NCBI GenBank assembly: GCA_963755815.1
Contig: CAVWLF010000026.1
Span: 434,001-498,000, forward strand
Direction of reading: 5' to 3'
DNA: 64,000 nucleotides
Source of the DNA: Palsa-506 sp963755815
Lineage (GTDB): Bacteria > Actinomycetota > Actinomycetes > Streptosporangiales > Streptosporangiaceae
Shown here: in pieces, positions 27,707 to 36,806 of the stretch
Numbering within the stretch: the stretch's first letter is position 1
How the letters are laid out: the number at the start of each line of letters is the position of its first letter
Notes under the pieces: generated by a model
What the model was told of the DNA's origin: nothing
The model's input: the letters and a program-made list of their open reading frames with translations, nothing else
The model's database searches: none
Program-made: the position numbers and the translations under genes

Positions 27707-28422
27707 CCGCGGACCTCGCCGCCGCCTCGGCGGCCGACCGGACTGCGAAGATCATCGAGGCGCGGAACCTGGTCAAGTCGTTCGGCGAAACGCCGGCCCT
27801 GCGCGGCGCCTCGCTCGGCGTCCGGAGTGGCGAGATCGTCGCGGTCATGGGACCGAGCGGATCGGGCAAGTCCACCTTGCTGCACTGCCTGGCGGGCATC
27901 CTGGTCCCCGAGGAGGGGCAGGTCTGGTTCGGCGGACAGCGGCTGGACACCCTGCGGGACGACCGGCGCAGCGCGCTGCGCCGGGACCGGTTCGGGTTCG
28001 TGTTCCAGTCCGGTCAGCTTGTCCCCGAGCTGCCCGCGGAGGAGAACGTCGCCCTGCCCCTGCTGCTGTCCGGCACCCGCCGCGGCCCGGCCATAGCGGC
28101 GGCCAGGAGGTGGTTTCCCGCGCTCGGCCTGGACGGGCTGGAGCACCGAAGGTCCGGGGAGCTGTCCGGCGGGCAGGCACAGCGCGTCGCGCTGGCCCGC
28201 GGCCTGGTCGCCGGGCCGGAGGTGCTGTTCGCCGACGAGCCGACCGGGTCGCTCGACTCGGTGTCCGGCGAGCTGGTGATGAACCTGCTCACCGCCGCGG
28301 CCCGCGAGCACGGCATCACCGTCATCCTGGTCACCCACGACGCCCGGGTCGCCGCCTACGCCGACCGGGAGGTCGTGGTCAGGGACGGCCGGGTCAGCAC
28401 GCTCACCGGGGCCCAGCCGTGA
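27703..28422 (+). CDS. ABC transporter ATP-binding protein, MacB/LolD type
   Basis: The product is 239 residues. Walker A is GPSGSGKST, the signature is LSGGQAQR and Walker B is VLFADEPTGSLD, the last being typical of MacB/LolD ATPases that power FtsX-like permeases. The start is GTG 27703 inside the padR stop. The longer frame from 27649 overlaps padR and lacks conservation. It ends with a GTGA overlap with the permease. Confidence 0.92.
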   Translation: MTADLAAASAADRTAKIIEARNLVKSFGETPALRGASLGVRSGEIVAVMGPSGSGKSTLLHCLAGILVPEEGQVWFGGQRLDTLRDDRRSALRRDRFGFVFQSGQLVPELPAEENVALPLLLSGTRRGPAIAAARRWFPALGLDGLEHRRSGELSGGQAQRVALARGLVAGPEVLFADEPTGSLDSVSGELVMNLLTAAAREHGITVILVTHDARVAAYADREVVVRDGRVSTLTGAQP

Positions 28423-30779
28423 TCCCGCTCGGACTGCGGCTGGTGCTGAGCGGCGGCCGCGAGGCCGTCATCCGGCTGCTCGTCCTGGCCGCCGCGGTCA
28501 GCCTCGGCGTTGGCCTGCTGCTGACCGCCGTGGCCGCGACCAACGCGGTCACCACCTGGAACAACCGCCACGCCTGGTTCTGGACCGGCACCGCGTCCGT
28601 GCCCGCCGGCCCGGCCAGGCCGGGTACCGCGCCGCTATGGTGGCACCCCGGCGGTGACATCTTCGGTGGCCAGCCGGTCAGCCGCTTCGACGTCGCCGCC
28701 ACCGGCGCCTCGTCACCGGTGCCGCCGGGCATCTCCCACGACCCGGGGCCGGGCCAGTACTATGCCTCGCCCGCGCTCGCCGCGCTGCTGCGCAGCACCC
28801 CCGCGAACGAGCTGGCCGACCGCTACCCCGGCCGCATGATCGGCACGATCGGCGACGCCGCGCTGCCGTCGCCGGGCTCGCTGGTCATCATCGCCGGGCG
28901 AACCCCCGCGGAGCTGGCGCGCACCCCGGACAGCGTTCGGGTGACGTCGATCGCCACGACGGTGCCCGGCAGCCCCTTCGTCGGCGGGAACCAGCCCAAC
29001 CCGGGCGGCCTGCAATACACCCCGCCCGGCGGGGGAATCCACGCCAGCGGCACCGACCTGATCCTGTCCGTCGTGGCGCTGACCGTGCTGTTCCCGGTGC
29101 TGATCTTCATCGCCACCGCGACCCGGCTGTCGGCCGCCCGCCGCGAGCAGCGACTCGCGGCGATGCGCCTGGTCGGCGCGACCCGCAAACAGGTCTCCCT
29201 GCTGGCCGCGGTGGAATCGACGGCGGCCGCGGTCCTCGGGGTGGCGGCCGGGTTCGGGATCTTCTTCCTGTTGCGCGTCCCGGTCGCTGGCATCCCGTTC
29301 GTCACCGAGCCGTTCTTTCCCGCCGAACTGTCGCTCAGCCTGCCGGACGTCATCGCGGTCGCGATCGGCGTGCCGGTGGCCGCCGCCGTGGCGGCCCGGC
29401 TGGCGCTGCGCCGGGTGCACATATCCCCGCTCGGCGTCACTCGCCGCGCCACGCCGAAGCCGCCGCGGGCCTGGCGCCTCGTGCCGCTGCTGGCCGGCCT
29501 GGCCGAACTCGGCTTCTTCGCCGTGCACGGTCACCCGGCATCCATACCCGGGCAGATTCAGGCGTTCGTGTCGAGCTTCGCGATCATCATCGTCGGCCTG
29601 ATCTTCGCCGGCCCGTGGCTCACCATGGCCGTGGCCAGGCTCATGGCGCGGTGGACAAGGCACCCCAGCACACTGATCGCGGCCCGCCGTCTGGCCGACG
29701 ATCCGAAGGGCGCCTTCCGCGCCGTCAGCGGCCTGGTGCTCGCGCTGTTCATCACCACGGTGGCGGTGGTGGCCATCACCACGCAGGACGCCAAGAACGT
29801 CCATCGGTGGGGCACTACCGCGGAGTCGGCCGTGGTGACGGACCAGATCGCCGGCTCGGCGCTCAACGTCAGGTTCGGCGGAACTGCGGTCACGGCCGGC
29901 CCGGGACCGGCCGCGCCTGCGGCACCGCTTTCCGCGCGGTTGCTTGGCATTCACGGCGTGAAGGGGGTGATGGTGGTCCGCGCGGACCGGGGGCTGACTA
30001 TCCCGGGGGGATTCCACAACCTCGGCGCCAATTTCTACGGCCGCCCCAGTGCGGTTCCGGCGGGCGTGGTCTCCTGCGCGCAGCTCGCGACCGTTCCCGC
30101 CCTGGGCCGCTGCCCGGCCGGGGCGACAGCGGTGGCGTTCCCCGCCACCGGGTTCAGCGGCCCCCTGCTCGGCCTGAACAAGACCGCCGGGATCACCTGG
30201 CCGGCCGCGGACGTCCCGTCCTCGGGTCTTGACCGCCTGGGCGTGGACGCCATCAACGTGGCGACCGACGGCTCCGGGCCGGCCATCGAGCAGGTGCGGA
30301 CGGTCCTTGAAAACGCACCCGCCTATCCCACCGTCATCGCGCCGTCCAGCATCGCTGACCTGGTCGCATCGTCGAATTCCAGCAAAAGCGCCGACCAGCA
30401 GCTGGTGAATGTGGTGGTCCTGGTCAGCCTGCCGATCGCCGGGTGCACGCTGGCCGCGGGCATCGCGGCCGGGCTCGCCGACCGCAAGCGGCCGTTCAGC
30501 CTGCTGCGCCTCACCGGTGCCCGGCTGTCCATGCTGCGCCGCGTCGTCGCGCTGGAAAGCGCCGTCCCGCTGCTCGCCGTCGCCGCCGTCGCGATCGGCA
30601 TCGGGTTCGGCGCCGCCGCGCTGTACGCCATCGAGGCGCAGGGGCGCCCGATGGTGGCCCCCGGCGCCGCGTACTACCTCATCACGGCGGGCGGGATCGT
30701 GGCCGCCCTCGGCATCATCGCGGGCACCTTCCCGCTGCTGGCGCGCATCACCGGACCCGAGGTCGCGCGAAACGAATGA
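28419..30779 (+). CDS. FtsX-like permease of a MacB-type ABC transporter
   Basis: The product is 786 residues. An N-terminal span (LLVLAAAVSLGVGLLLTAVA) and a large extracytoplasmic region (about 45-205) precede two FtsX cores, recognised by RREQRLAAMRLVGATRKQ and DRKRPFSLLRLTGARLSMLR. There are about ten spans in total. It starts with GTG 28419 within the ATPase stop. Such transporters usually act on envelope lipids, peptides or antibiotics rather than importing nutrients. PadR control suggests an inducible response to a toxic compound. Confidence 0.9.
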   Translation: MIPLGLRLVLSGGREAVIRLLVLAAAVSLGVGLLLTAVAATNAVTTWNNRHAWFWTGTASVPAGPARPGTAPLWWHPGGDIFGGQPVSRFDVAATGASSPVPPGISHDPGPGQYYASPALAALLRSTPANELADRYPGRMIGTIGDAALPSPGSLVIIAGRTPAELARTPDSVRVTSIATTVPGSPFVGGNQPNPGGLQYTPPGGGIHASGTDLILSVVALTVLFPVLIFIATATRLSAARREQRLAAMRLVGATRKQVSLLAAVESTAAAVLGVAAGFGIFFLLRVPVAGIPFVTEPFFPAELSLSLPDVIAVAIGVPVAAAVAARLALRRVHISPLGVTRRATPKPPRAWRLVPLLAGLAELGFFAVHGHPASIPGQIQAFVSSFAIIIVGLIFAGPWLTMAVARLMARWTRHPSTLIAARRLADDPKGAFRAVSGLVLALFITTVAVVAITTQDAKNVHRWGTTAESAVVTDQIAGSALNVRFGGTAVTAGPGPAAPAAPLSARLLGIHGVKGVMVVRADRGLTIPGGFHNLGANFYGRPSAVPAGVVSCAQLATVPALGRCPAGATAVAFPATGFSGPLLGLNKTAGITWPAADVPSSGLDRLGVDAINVATDGSGPAIEQVRTVLENAPAYPTVIAPSSIADLVASSNSSKSADQQLVNVVVLVSLPIAGCTLAAGIAAGLADRKRPFSLLRLTGARLSMLRRVVALESAVPLLAVAAVAIGIGFGAAALYAIEAQGRPMVAPGAAYYLITAGGIVAALGIIAGTFPLLARITGPEVARNE

Positions 30780-30836
30780 ACCCGCTCTCCGGGGGCCAGC
30801 GACCCCGCCCCAAGGGGCCTGAGCCGAAACGAGGCG

Positions 30837-31451
30837 CTAGCGCGGCGTCCGCTCGTCCGGCCGGAAGGCGGGGCCGTGCCCGGGGATGATCACCGAGGCC
30901 AGCCCGAGAATCCGCGCCCGGCTGGCCCGGAGCACCTCCCGGTCCGTGGCGAACGGGTCATCGGCCGGCCCGTCCGCGCCCCACCAGGCATGCGTGCACG
31001 CGTACACGTCGTCGGCCGCCGCCGCCAGCGTGGTGATGTCCTCGGCTGAGTGGCCCGGGGTCCGCAGCAGCCGGACCGACGGGCTGAGCACGACGCCCTC
31101 GGCGTCCCGGCTGGTCCAGACGTCGCCCTCGTAGCAGGCCCAGTGGTCATGGATCCGCGCGGCGGGGAACAACGCGGCATTCACCGTGTGATCCGGATGG
31201 TGGTGGCTGAACACGACGTCGGTCACCTCGACCGGCGCCGGGCCACGGGCGGCGAGCGCGGCGAGCAACTGCGACCGGGCGGGCACCATGCCGGGATCGA
31301 CCACGATGACCGCGTCGCCATCGAGAATGAGCGTTACCGTGCTGCCGACGTGCTCGACGCCGTCGTCCTCGCGGGCGTAGCCCGCCTGCAGCACGTGCAC
31401 GCGGGCGGTGCCGCTGACCGGAAACCCAGAATCTGGCATGCTGCCAGACAT
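30837..31451 (-). CDS. Metallo-beta-lactamase fold hydrolase (MBLAC1-like)
   Basis: The product is 204 residues with the zinc motif FSHHHPDHTVNAALFP, a downstream His in TPGHSAEDI, an Asp/Trp region and a final PGHGPAF. The layout and HHHPDHT resemble the MBLAC1-like group of small MBL hydrolases. The substrate is unknown. It converges on the FtsX permease gene with a 57-base gap. Confidence 0.85.
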   Translation of the reverse strand: MSGSMPDSGFPVSGTARVHVLQAGYAREDDGVEHVGSTVTLILDGDAVIVVDPGMVPARSQLLAALAARGPAPVEVTDVVFSHHHPDHTVNAALFPAARIHDHWACYEGDVWTSRDAEGVVLSPSVRLLRTPGHSAEDITTLAAAADDVYACTHAWWGADGPADDPFATDREVLRASRARILGLASVIIPGHGPAFRPDERTPR

Positions 31452-31500
31452 TACCTGGGCCGGATGTGCCGTGGGGAGGCCGGTCCGGCGGGCCGGCCGG

Positions 31501-32079
31501 TCAGCTGCCGGCCGCCGCCTTGGCCGCCGCTTTCAGCTGCTTCTTGAAGGACCGCACCTCGGCCAGCGACGCGTCGTCCACGATGTCGGCCACCGAGTAA
31601 TGCGAGCCCTCCTCGCCGTACCGGCCGGCCGCCTCGCGCCAGCCGTCCGGCCGCACCCCGAGCTGCTTGCCGAGCAGCGCGATCATGATCTGGGCCTTGT
31701 AGGCGCCGAACCCGGGCAGCTCCGACAGCCGGTCGAACAGCTCCTGGCCGGTCGCGGCGTCCCCCCAGACCCGGGCGGCGTCGCCGTCGTAACGATCGGC
31801 GATGATCCGGCCGAGTTCCTGGACCCGGGCGGCCATCGCCTTCGGGAAGCGGTGCAGGGCGGGCCGCTCGCTGAAGATGGCGGCGAGTGCCTCCGGGTCA
31901 AAGCCGGCCAGCTCGTCGGCGGTCGGCTCGTGGCCGAGCCGCTGCACCAGGACCTGCGGCGAGCTGAACGCCTTCTCCAGCGGCACCTGCTGGTCCAGCA
32001 GCATGGCGATCAGCAGCGCCAGCGGGCTTCGGGACAGCAGCTCGTTAGCGCTCGCGTCGACGGGCAGCGACAGCGTCAT
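31501..32079 (-). CDS. HhH-GPD family protein (TIGR03252-like)
   Basis: The product is 192 residues, starting at ATG 32079 about five bases after GGAGG. It has LLIAMLLDQQVPLEKAF near the N-terminus and the helix-hairpin-helix-like LSELPGFGAYKAQIMIALL, which places it with DNA base-excision glycosylase-like proteins. The actinobacterial subgroup is poorly characterised. I do not see the GPD Asp in the classical position, so glycosylase activity is uncertain. The C-terminus is Lys/Ala-rich. Confidence 0.75.
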   Translation of the reverse strand: MTLSLPVDASANELLSRSPLALLIAMLLDQQVPLEKAFSSPQVLVQRLGHEPTADELAGFDPEALAAIFSERPALHRFPKAMAARVQELGRIIADRYDGDAARVWGDAATGQELFDRLSELPGFGAYKAQIMIALLGKQLGVRPDGWREAAGRYGEEGSHYSVADIVDDASLAEVRSFKKQLKAAAKAAAGS

Positions 32080-32285
32080 GGCATCCTCCAGGTCTCGTGC
32101 CCCCATCATTGTCCATGCCCGCAACCCGCGCGGCGGCCTGACCGGCGGCGGGGGTCGCGCCGGCGGCGCGCGGAACTCCCGGAACTCGCCTGGCGTTACC
32201 GTAGCGACCGGGGAATGTGGTCTAGTTAGCTGGTCAGCACACAGCGGGCGAGAAGCACGAACCCGCCGAGGAGAGGGAGTCCGGT

Positions 32286-32483
32286 ATGTCGCCCCACATG
32301 AAGTACGGCATCGCCGGTGTCATCGTCGGGCTCATCCTGTTGATCTTCGCGCCCTGGTGGGTGGCCTTCGGTGTCATCGTGCTGGCGATCGCCATCCCGG
32401 CCATCGCCTACGCGATGCTCGACCCGTCCCAGCGCCGCCGCCTGCGCCGGTCCCGCGGCGGCCGCAAGCAACTCGGCGGCTGA
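32286..32483 (+). CDS. Small two-span membrane protein
   Basis: The product is 65 residues with two hydrophobic segments (IAGVIVGLILLIFAPWWVAF and VIVLAIAIPAIAYAML) and a basic C-terminal tail (RRRLRRSRGGRK). A strong AGGAGAGGGAG precedes ATG 32286. There is no recognised family. Its location, between the HhH-GPD gene and the citrate synthase pair, gives no clue to its role. Confidence 0.75.
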   Translation: MSPHMKYGIAGVIVGLILLIFAPWWVAFGVIVLAIAIPAIAYAMLDPSQRRRLRRSRGGRKQLGG

Positions 32484-32560
32484 CGCCCGGGCCAGCGCGC
32501 TACCACGCGCGCGGCGGGCCCGCTGGACGGCGGCCCGGCTGCTAGCCGGCGGCCCGGTTC

Positions 32561-33739
32561 TTAATCGCTGCCGGGAACCGGCACCGGCGCGCGGCCGTCG
32601 TAGCGGGCCGCGGGACGGATGACCCGGTTGCCGGACACCTGCTCCGCCGCGTGCGCGCACCAGCCGATGACCCGGCTGGAGGCGAAGGTGGGCGTGAACA
32701 GCTCCCGCGGAATCCCGCAGGCATCCATGACCACGCTGGCGTAGAACTCGACGTTGGAGTTGAGCGCGCGCCCGGGTTTCTCGTCGGCCAGGACCCGGAC
32801 GATCGTGTCCTCCACCGCAATCGCGAACTCCGCGGTCGGGCCGCCGAGGGTGTTCGCCACGTCGCGCAGCAGCGCTGAGCGCGGATCCTTGCCCTTATAT
32901 GCCCGGTGCCCGAAACCCATGATCAGATCGCCCCGCCGCACCGCGGCGCGGACCCAGGCCTCGGCCCGGTCCGGGCGGCCGATGTCGTCGAGCATGTCGA
33001 GCACGCGGCTCGGCGCGCCGCCGTGCAGCGGCCCGGACAGGGCGCCGATGGCGCCGGTCACCGCGGCGCCGAGGTCAGCACCGGTGGAAGTGATCACCCG
33101 CGCGGTGAACGTGGACGGGTTGAAGCCATGATCGATCGTGGAAATGAGGTACCGCTCCAGCGCCCAGACGCGCTGCGGGTCCGGGCGCTCGCCGCTGAGC
33201 AGGTAGAGGTAACTGGCCGCAGCCGGCAGCGCCGGGTCGGCGGCCACCGGCTCCAGCCCCCGGTGCAGCCGGTACAGCGCCGCGATCAGCACCGGCGTCT
33301 GCGCCGAGAGCTGCATGGCGTTGTCGTACAGCTGGTCCGGCGGGACGTCGAGCCAGGAGCGGAAGCCGGACCGCTGGGCCACGAAGGAGATCGCGGTCCG
33401 CAGCGCGGTCAGCGGATCGAACGGGTCGGTGGCGGCCAGCGTGCGCAGGAACGGAACCAGGTCGGCGGGCAGCGCGCGGTAGCCGGCCACCTGGCGCCGG
33501 AAGGCGTCCCGCTCCGCCCGGTCCGGCAGGTGGCCGCGGAACAGCAGGTGCCACACGTCCTCCAGCGTCCGGTGCCGGCTCAGCTCGATCGCGTCGTAGT
33601 GCCGGTACTGGTAGCAGCCCTCCAGCCCGCGGACGTCACCGATCCGGGTATGCGCGACGACCACGCCCGCTAGTCCGGCGGGTGCGTCGGCGCCGCTCGC
33701 GCCGTTCCCGTTCCTGCTGGCCTGCCCGGTTTCTGCCAT
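32561..33739 (-). CDS. Citrate synthase family protein
   Basis: The product is 392 residues and would condense acetyl-CoA or propionyl-CoA with oxaloacetate. The active-site segments are DHGFN (His204), PLHGGAPSR (His239) and GFGHRAYKGKDPR (His278). The usual catalytic Asp of NVDFY is Glu331 here (SNVEFYASVV). I believe Glu at this place also occurs in related actinobacterial paralogues, but it should be checked. The start is ATG 33739 or the adjacent ATG 33742, after GAGAGG. It is divergent from the HTH-containing paralogue, with a palindromic site between them. Confidence 0.88.
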   Translation of the reverse strand: MAETGQASRNGNGASGADAPAGLAGVVVAHTRIGDVRGLEGCYQYRHYDAIELSRHRTLEDVWHLLFRGHLPDRAERDAFRRQVAGYRALPADLVPFLRTLAATDPFDPLTALRTAISFVAQRSGFRSWLDVPPDQLYDNAMQLSAQTPVLIAALYRLHRGLEPVAADPALPAAASYLYLLSGERPDPQRVWALERYLISTIDHGFNPSTFTARVITSTGADLGAAVTGAIGALSGPLHGGAPSRVLDMLDDIGRPDRAEAWVRAAVRRGDLIMGFGHRAYKGKDPRSALLRDVANTLGGPTAEFAIAVEDTIVRVLADEKPGRALNSNVEFYASVVMDACGIPRELFTPTFASSRVIGWCAHAAEQVSGNRVIRPAARYDGRAPVPVPGSD

Positions 33740-33793
33740 CATTGGCCTCTCTGCGCGCACTGCCTGACGTCCATAGCCTGAACCATCGCCTCC

Positions 33794-33823
33794 ATATTGG
33801 TCAATGTTGATTAAAATCAATAT
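33794..33823. promoter_or_regulatory. A+T-rich palindromic site between divergent citrate synthase genes
   Basis: TTGATT-AA-AATCAA at 33807-33820 is a perfect inverted repeat, and ATATTG (33794-33799) pairs with CAATAT (33818-33823) outside it. A further ATTGGTCAAT half-palindrome overlaps the left part. The stretch is markedly A+T-rich for this window and lies upstream of both genes. It may be the binding site of the MerR-like domain of the plus-strand protein, which is inferred from position. Confidence 0.55.
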
Positions 33824-33980
33824 GATGACAGCGCACGGCGCGCCGGGCGGGAACGAGCACCGCGAGGCGGCGCCGCGGGAGGCGGCGCCGCAAGGTGGCG
33901 TTCCGCTAGCCGGCGCCAGACGGCGGCAGGCGAAACGAGGCATCGCCAGGGGCGCGAGGCGGCGAGAAGGAGGCATCCGC

Positions 33981-35246
33981 GTGGCGGACTGGATCGGGGC
34001 CGCGGCGGCGGCGCAGCGGCTCGGCATCAAGCAGGCCAGCCTTTACTCCTACGTGAGCCGGGGCGTCCTGACCCGCCGGGCCGGGCCGGACGGCCGGGCC
34101 AGCCTGTTCGACGCGGGTGAGGTCGAGAGCCTGGCCCGGAGAGGCAGGCCGCGCCGGGAGCCCGGCGCCGCCGAGCTCGTCATCGAGACGGCGCTCACCG
34201 AGATCGACGGTGACCGCCTCTGGTACCGGGGGCTGGACGCCACCGCGCTGGCGGCCAGCCGGACCTTCGAGGAGGTCGCCGGGTTCCTGTGGACGGGGTC
34301 TTTCACCGACGCCGCCACGGCGGCGCCCTGGCACGCCACCGGCGAGGCCATCGCGGTCGGCGCGGCCGCCCAGGCGGCGCTGCCGGCCGGCACGCTGCCG
34401 CTGGAGCGGCTGCAGGTCATCGTGCCCGCGCTCGCCGCGACCGATCCGCTCCGCCTCCAGCTGGACCCGCCCGCCGTCATCGCGGCGGCCCGCGGCATGA
34501 TCGCCGGGCTGGTCGACTGCCTGCCCGCGGCAGTGCCCAGCGGGGCCAGCTACGGCGCCGCGCCCGGCCCGGCCACCGGGCCGGGCCCGGGCCACGCGCT
34601 AGGCCCCTCCATCGCGGCGCGGCTGGCGGCCAGGCTCTGCCGCGACCCGGAGCAGCCCGGCCTCACCGTCATCCTGCAGGCCGCGCTGGTCCTGCTGGCC
34701 GATCATGAGCTGGCCGCTTCCACCCTGGCCGCGCGGGTCGCCGCCTCGGTCCGGGCGGATCCGTACGCGGTCGTGGCCACCGGGCTCGGGGCGCTCGGCG
34801 GCGCCCTGCACGGCGGCGCCTCGCTGCGGGCCGAGCTGATGCTCGCCTCGGCCCGCGAGCCATCCGATGCCGCCCGCGTTGTCGGCGAGCTGCTCAGGCG
34901 CGGCGAGCGGATCCCCGGGCTCGGTCACTTCGTGTATAAGACCGGCGACCCGCGATCCGTTCTGCTGCTTTCCATGATCAGGAAACTGGCACCTGACTCG
35001 CTACGGCTAGCGGTCGCCGACGCGGTACTCGCCGAGGCGCGCCGCCGGGCGCTGCCCGAGCCGAACATCGATTTCGCGCTCGCCGCGCTGGCGGCCACGG
35101 CCGGCCTGATCACCGGCGCCGGGGAGGCGCTGTTCGCGGTCGCCCGGAGCGCCGGCTGGCTGGCGCACGCACTGGAGGAGTACGCGCGCCAGCGGCCGAT
35201 CCGGCCGCGCGGCATCTACACCGGGCCGCCGCGGCAGCCGTCCTGA
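33981..35246 (+). CDS. Citrate synthase family protein with N-terminal helix-turn-helix
   Basis: The product is 421 residues. Residues 4-35 (WIGAAAAAQRLGIKQASLYS) form a MerR-like helix-turn-helix that reads like a DNA-binding domain, followed by a basic RRGRPRR. From about residue 65 on, it is a citrate synthase fold with DHELAAST, ALHGGASLRAE, GLGHFVYKTGDPR and the catalytic Asp in EPNIDFALA. The start is GTG 33981, seven bases after AAGGAGG. The open frame to 33804 runs through the promoter region. It may act as a metabolite-sensing regulator, an enzyme, or both. Pairs like this occur in other actinobacteria, but I know of no settled function. Confidence 0.85.
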   Translation: MADWIGAAAAAQRLGIKQASLYSYVSRGVLTRRAGPDGRASLFDAGEVESLARRGRPRREPGAAELVIETALTEIDGDRLWYRGLDATALAASRTFEEVAGFLWTGSFTDAATAAPWHATGEAIAVGAAAQAALPAGTLPLERLQVIVPALAATDPLRLQLDPPAVIAAARGMIAGLVDCLPAAVPSGASYGAAPGPATGPGPGHALGPSIAARLAARLCRDPEQPGLTVILQAALVLLADHELAASTLAARVAASVRADPYAVVATGLGALGGALHGGASLRAELMLASAREPSDAARVVGELLRRGERIPGLGHFVYKTGDPRSVLLLSMIRKLAPDSLRLAVADAVLAEARRRALPEPNIDFALAALAATAGLITGAGEALFAVARSAGWLAHALEEYARQRPIRPRGIYTGPPRQPS

Positions 35247-35347
35247 GCTGGCCCCGCGTGAGCGAGGCCCGGCCGGTCAGCGGCATGGCCGGCAATTGCG
35301 GGTGTATTGTGCCGGCAGCCGGTGACTCCTGGGGAGGGGCGGTAGCG

Positions 35348-36700
35348 ATGATCGAGGTAACGCCGATTGACACGCCATCCCTGGGCGATCGCGCTTATCT
35401 CGTCACGGACGGCTCGGCCGCGCTCGTGATCGACCCGCAGCGCGACTTTGACCGGGTCCTCGAGCTGGCCGCCGAGGCCGGCGTGACGATCACCGACGTC
35501 TTCGAGACCCATATTCACAACGACTACGTCACCGGCGGCTACGCGCTGGCCCGCGCCGCCGGCGCCGCCTATCACGTGAACGCCGCCGATCCGGTGACGT
35601 TCAACCGGACCCCGATCGCCGATGGCGACGTGGTCGAGGCCGGCGCCATGCGGCTGCGGGCGCTGGCCACGCCCGGCCACACGTTCACGCATCTGTCCTA
35701 CGCGCTGGAGGACGGCGGCACGGTGATCGCGGTGTTCACCGGCGGCTCGCTGCTCTACGGCTCGACCGGGCGGACTGACCTGCTCGGCGCCGGGCACCAG
35801 GTCGAGCTGGCCCGGGCGCAGCACCGGTCCGCCCGGCGGCTCTGCCGCGAACTGCCGGACGACGCCGCTGTCTGCCCGACGCACGGGTTCGGCAGCTTCT
35901 GCGCCGCCACCCAGGCGGGCGGCACGTCATCGACGATCGGCCAGGAGAAGCGCGTCAATCCGGCGCTGACGCTGGCCGAGGCCGAGTTCGTCGAGACGGT
36001 GCTGGCCGGGCTCGATGCTTACCCGGCGTACTACGCGCACATGGGCGCAGCGAACTCGGCCGGCCCCGGCGCGCCCGACCTCTCCCCGCCGCGCCGGGCC
36101 GACGCGGCCGAGCTGCGGCGCCGGATCGAGGCGGGGGAGTGGGTCGTGGACCTGCGCTCGCGGACGGCGTTCGCGGCCGGGCATATGCGCGGCACGCTGA
36201 ACTTCGAGCTCGGCGACAATCTCGCCACGTACCTCGGCTGGCTCATCCCGTGGGGCACGCCGCTGACGCTGCTCGGATCGACCCCGCAGGAGGTGGCCGC
36301 GGCGCAGCGCGAGCTGGTGCGGATCGGGATCGACCGGCTGGCCGCCGCGGCCACCGGCCCGGCGCAGGAGTGGGCCGACGGCGAGCCGCTCACCGCGTAC
36401 CCGGTCGCGGACTTCGCCGGGCTGCAGCGGGCCCGGGACGCCAGCGCGGTGGTGCTCGACGTGCGCCGTAACGGCGAGTGGGCGCAGTCCCATGTCGCCG
36501 GGGCGGTGCATATCCCGCTGCACGAGCTGCCCGCGCGGATCGGCGAGATTCCGGACGGCCTGGTGTGGGTGCACTGCCAGGCCGGCTACCGCGCGGCGGT
36601 GGCAGCGTCCCTGCTGGACGCGGCCGGCCGGCCGGTGGTGCTCGTCAATGACGACTTCGGGCGGGCGGAGCCGGCCGGGCTCGCCCACGGTGAGCCGTAG
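35348..36700 (+). CDS. Persulfide dioxygenase-rhodanese fusion (ETHE1/CstB-like)
   Basis: The product is 450 residues. The N-terminal MBL domain has THIHNDYVTGG (His55, His57, Asp59), PGHTFTHLSY and PTHGFGSFC, as in persulfide dioxygenases with mononuclear iron. Two rhodanese domains follow: the first, at about 285-370, lacks a catalytic Cys, while the second has VHCQAGYRAA (Cys near residue 409). It would oxidise low-molecular-weight persulfides to sulfite and thiosulfate in the cytoplasm. ATG 35348 follows GGGAGGGG. It lies about 100 bases after the HTH-citrate synthase on the same strand and could be co-transcribed. Confidence 0.88.
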   Translation: MIEVTPIDTPSLGDRAYLVTDGSAALVIDPQRDFDRVLELAAEAGVTITDVFETHIHNDYVTGGYALARAAGAAYHVNAADPVTFNRTPIADGDVVEAGAMRLRALATPGHTFTHLSYALEDGGTVIAVFTGGSLLYGSTGRTDLLGAGHQVELARAQHRSARRLCRELPDDAAVCPTHGFGSFCAATQAGGTSSTIGQEKRVNPALTLAEAEFVETVLAGLDAYPAYYAHMGAANSAGPGAPDLSPPRRADAAELRRRIEAGEWVVDLRSRTAFAAGHMRGTLNFELGDNLATYLGWLIPWGTPLTLLGSTPQEVAAAQRELVRIGIDRLAAAATGPAQEWADGEPLTAYPVADFAGLQRARDASAVVLDVRRNGEWAQSHVAGAVHIPLHELPARIGEIPDGLVWVHCQAGYRAAVAASLLDAAGRPVVLVNDDFGRAEPAGLAHGEP

Positions 36701-36806
36701 CGGCGAGGGAATCAGATCGCCCGGCGGCGCATTCTTCCTAGCACGAACGCCCTGCCCCGAGCACGAATGCCCCGCCCGAGCGCCAACGCCTGACCCGGAG
36801 ATCGAT

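Noticed and set aside
28713..30017. 434-codon minus-strand frame opposite the FtsX permease
   Set aside because: Same reason: His/Arg/Asp/Gly-rich composition typical of an antisense shadow.
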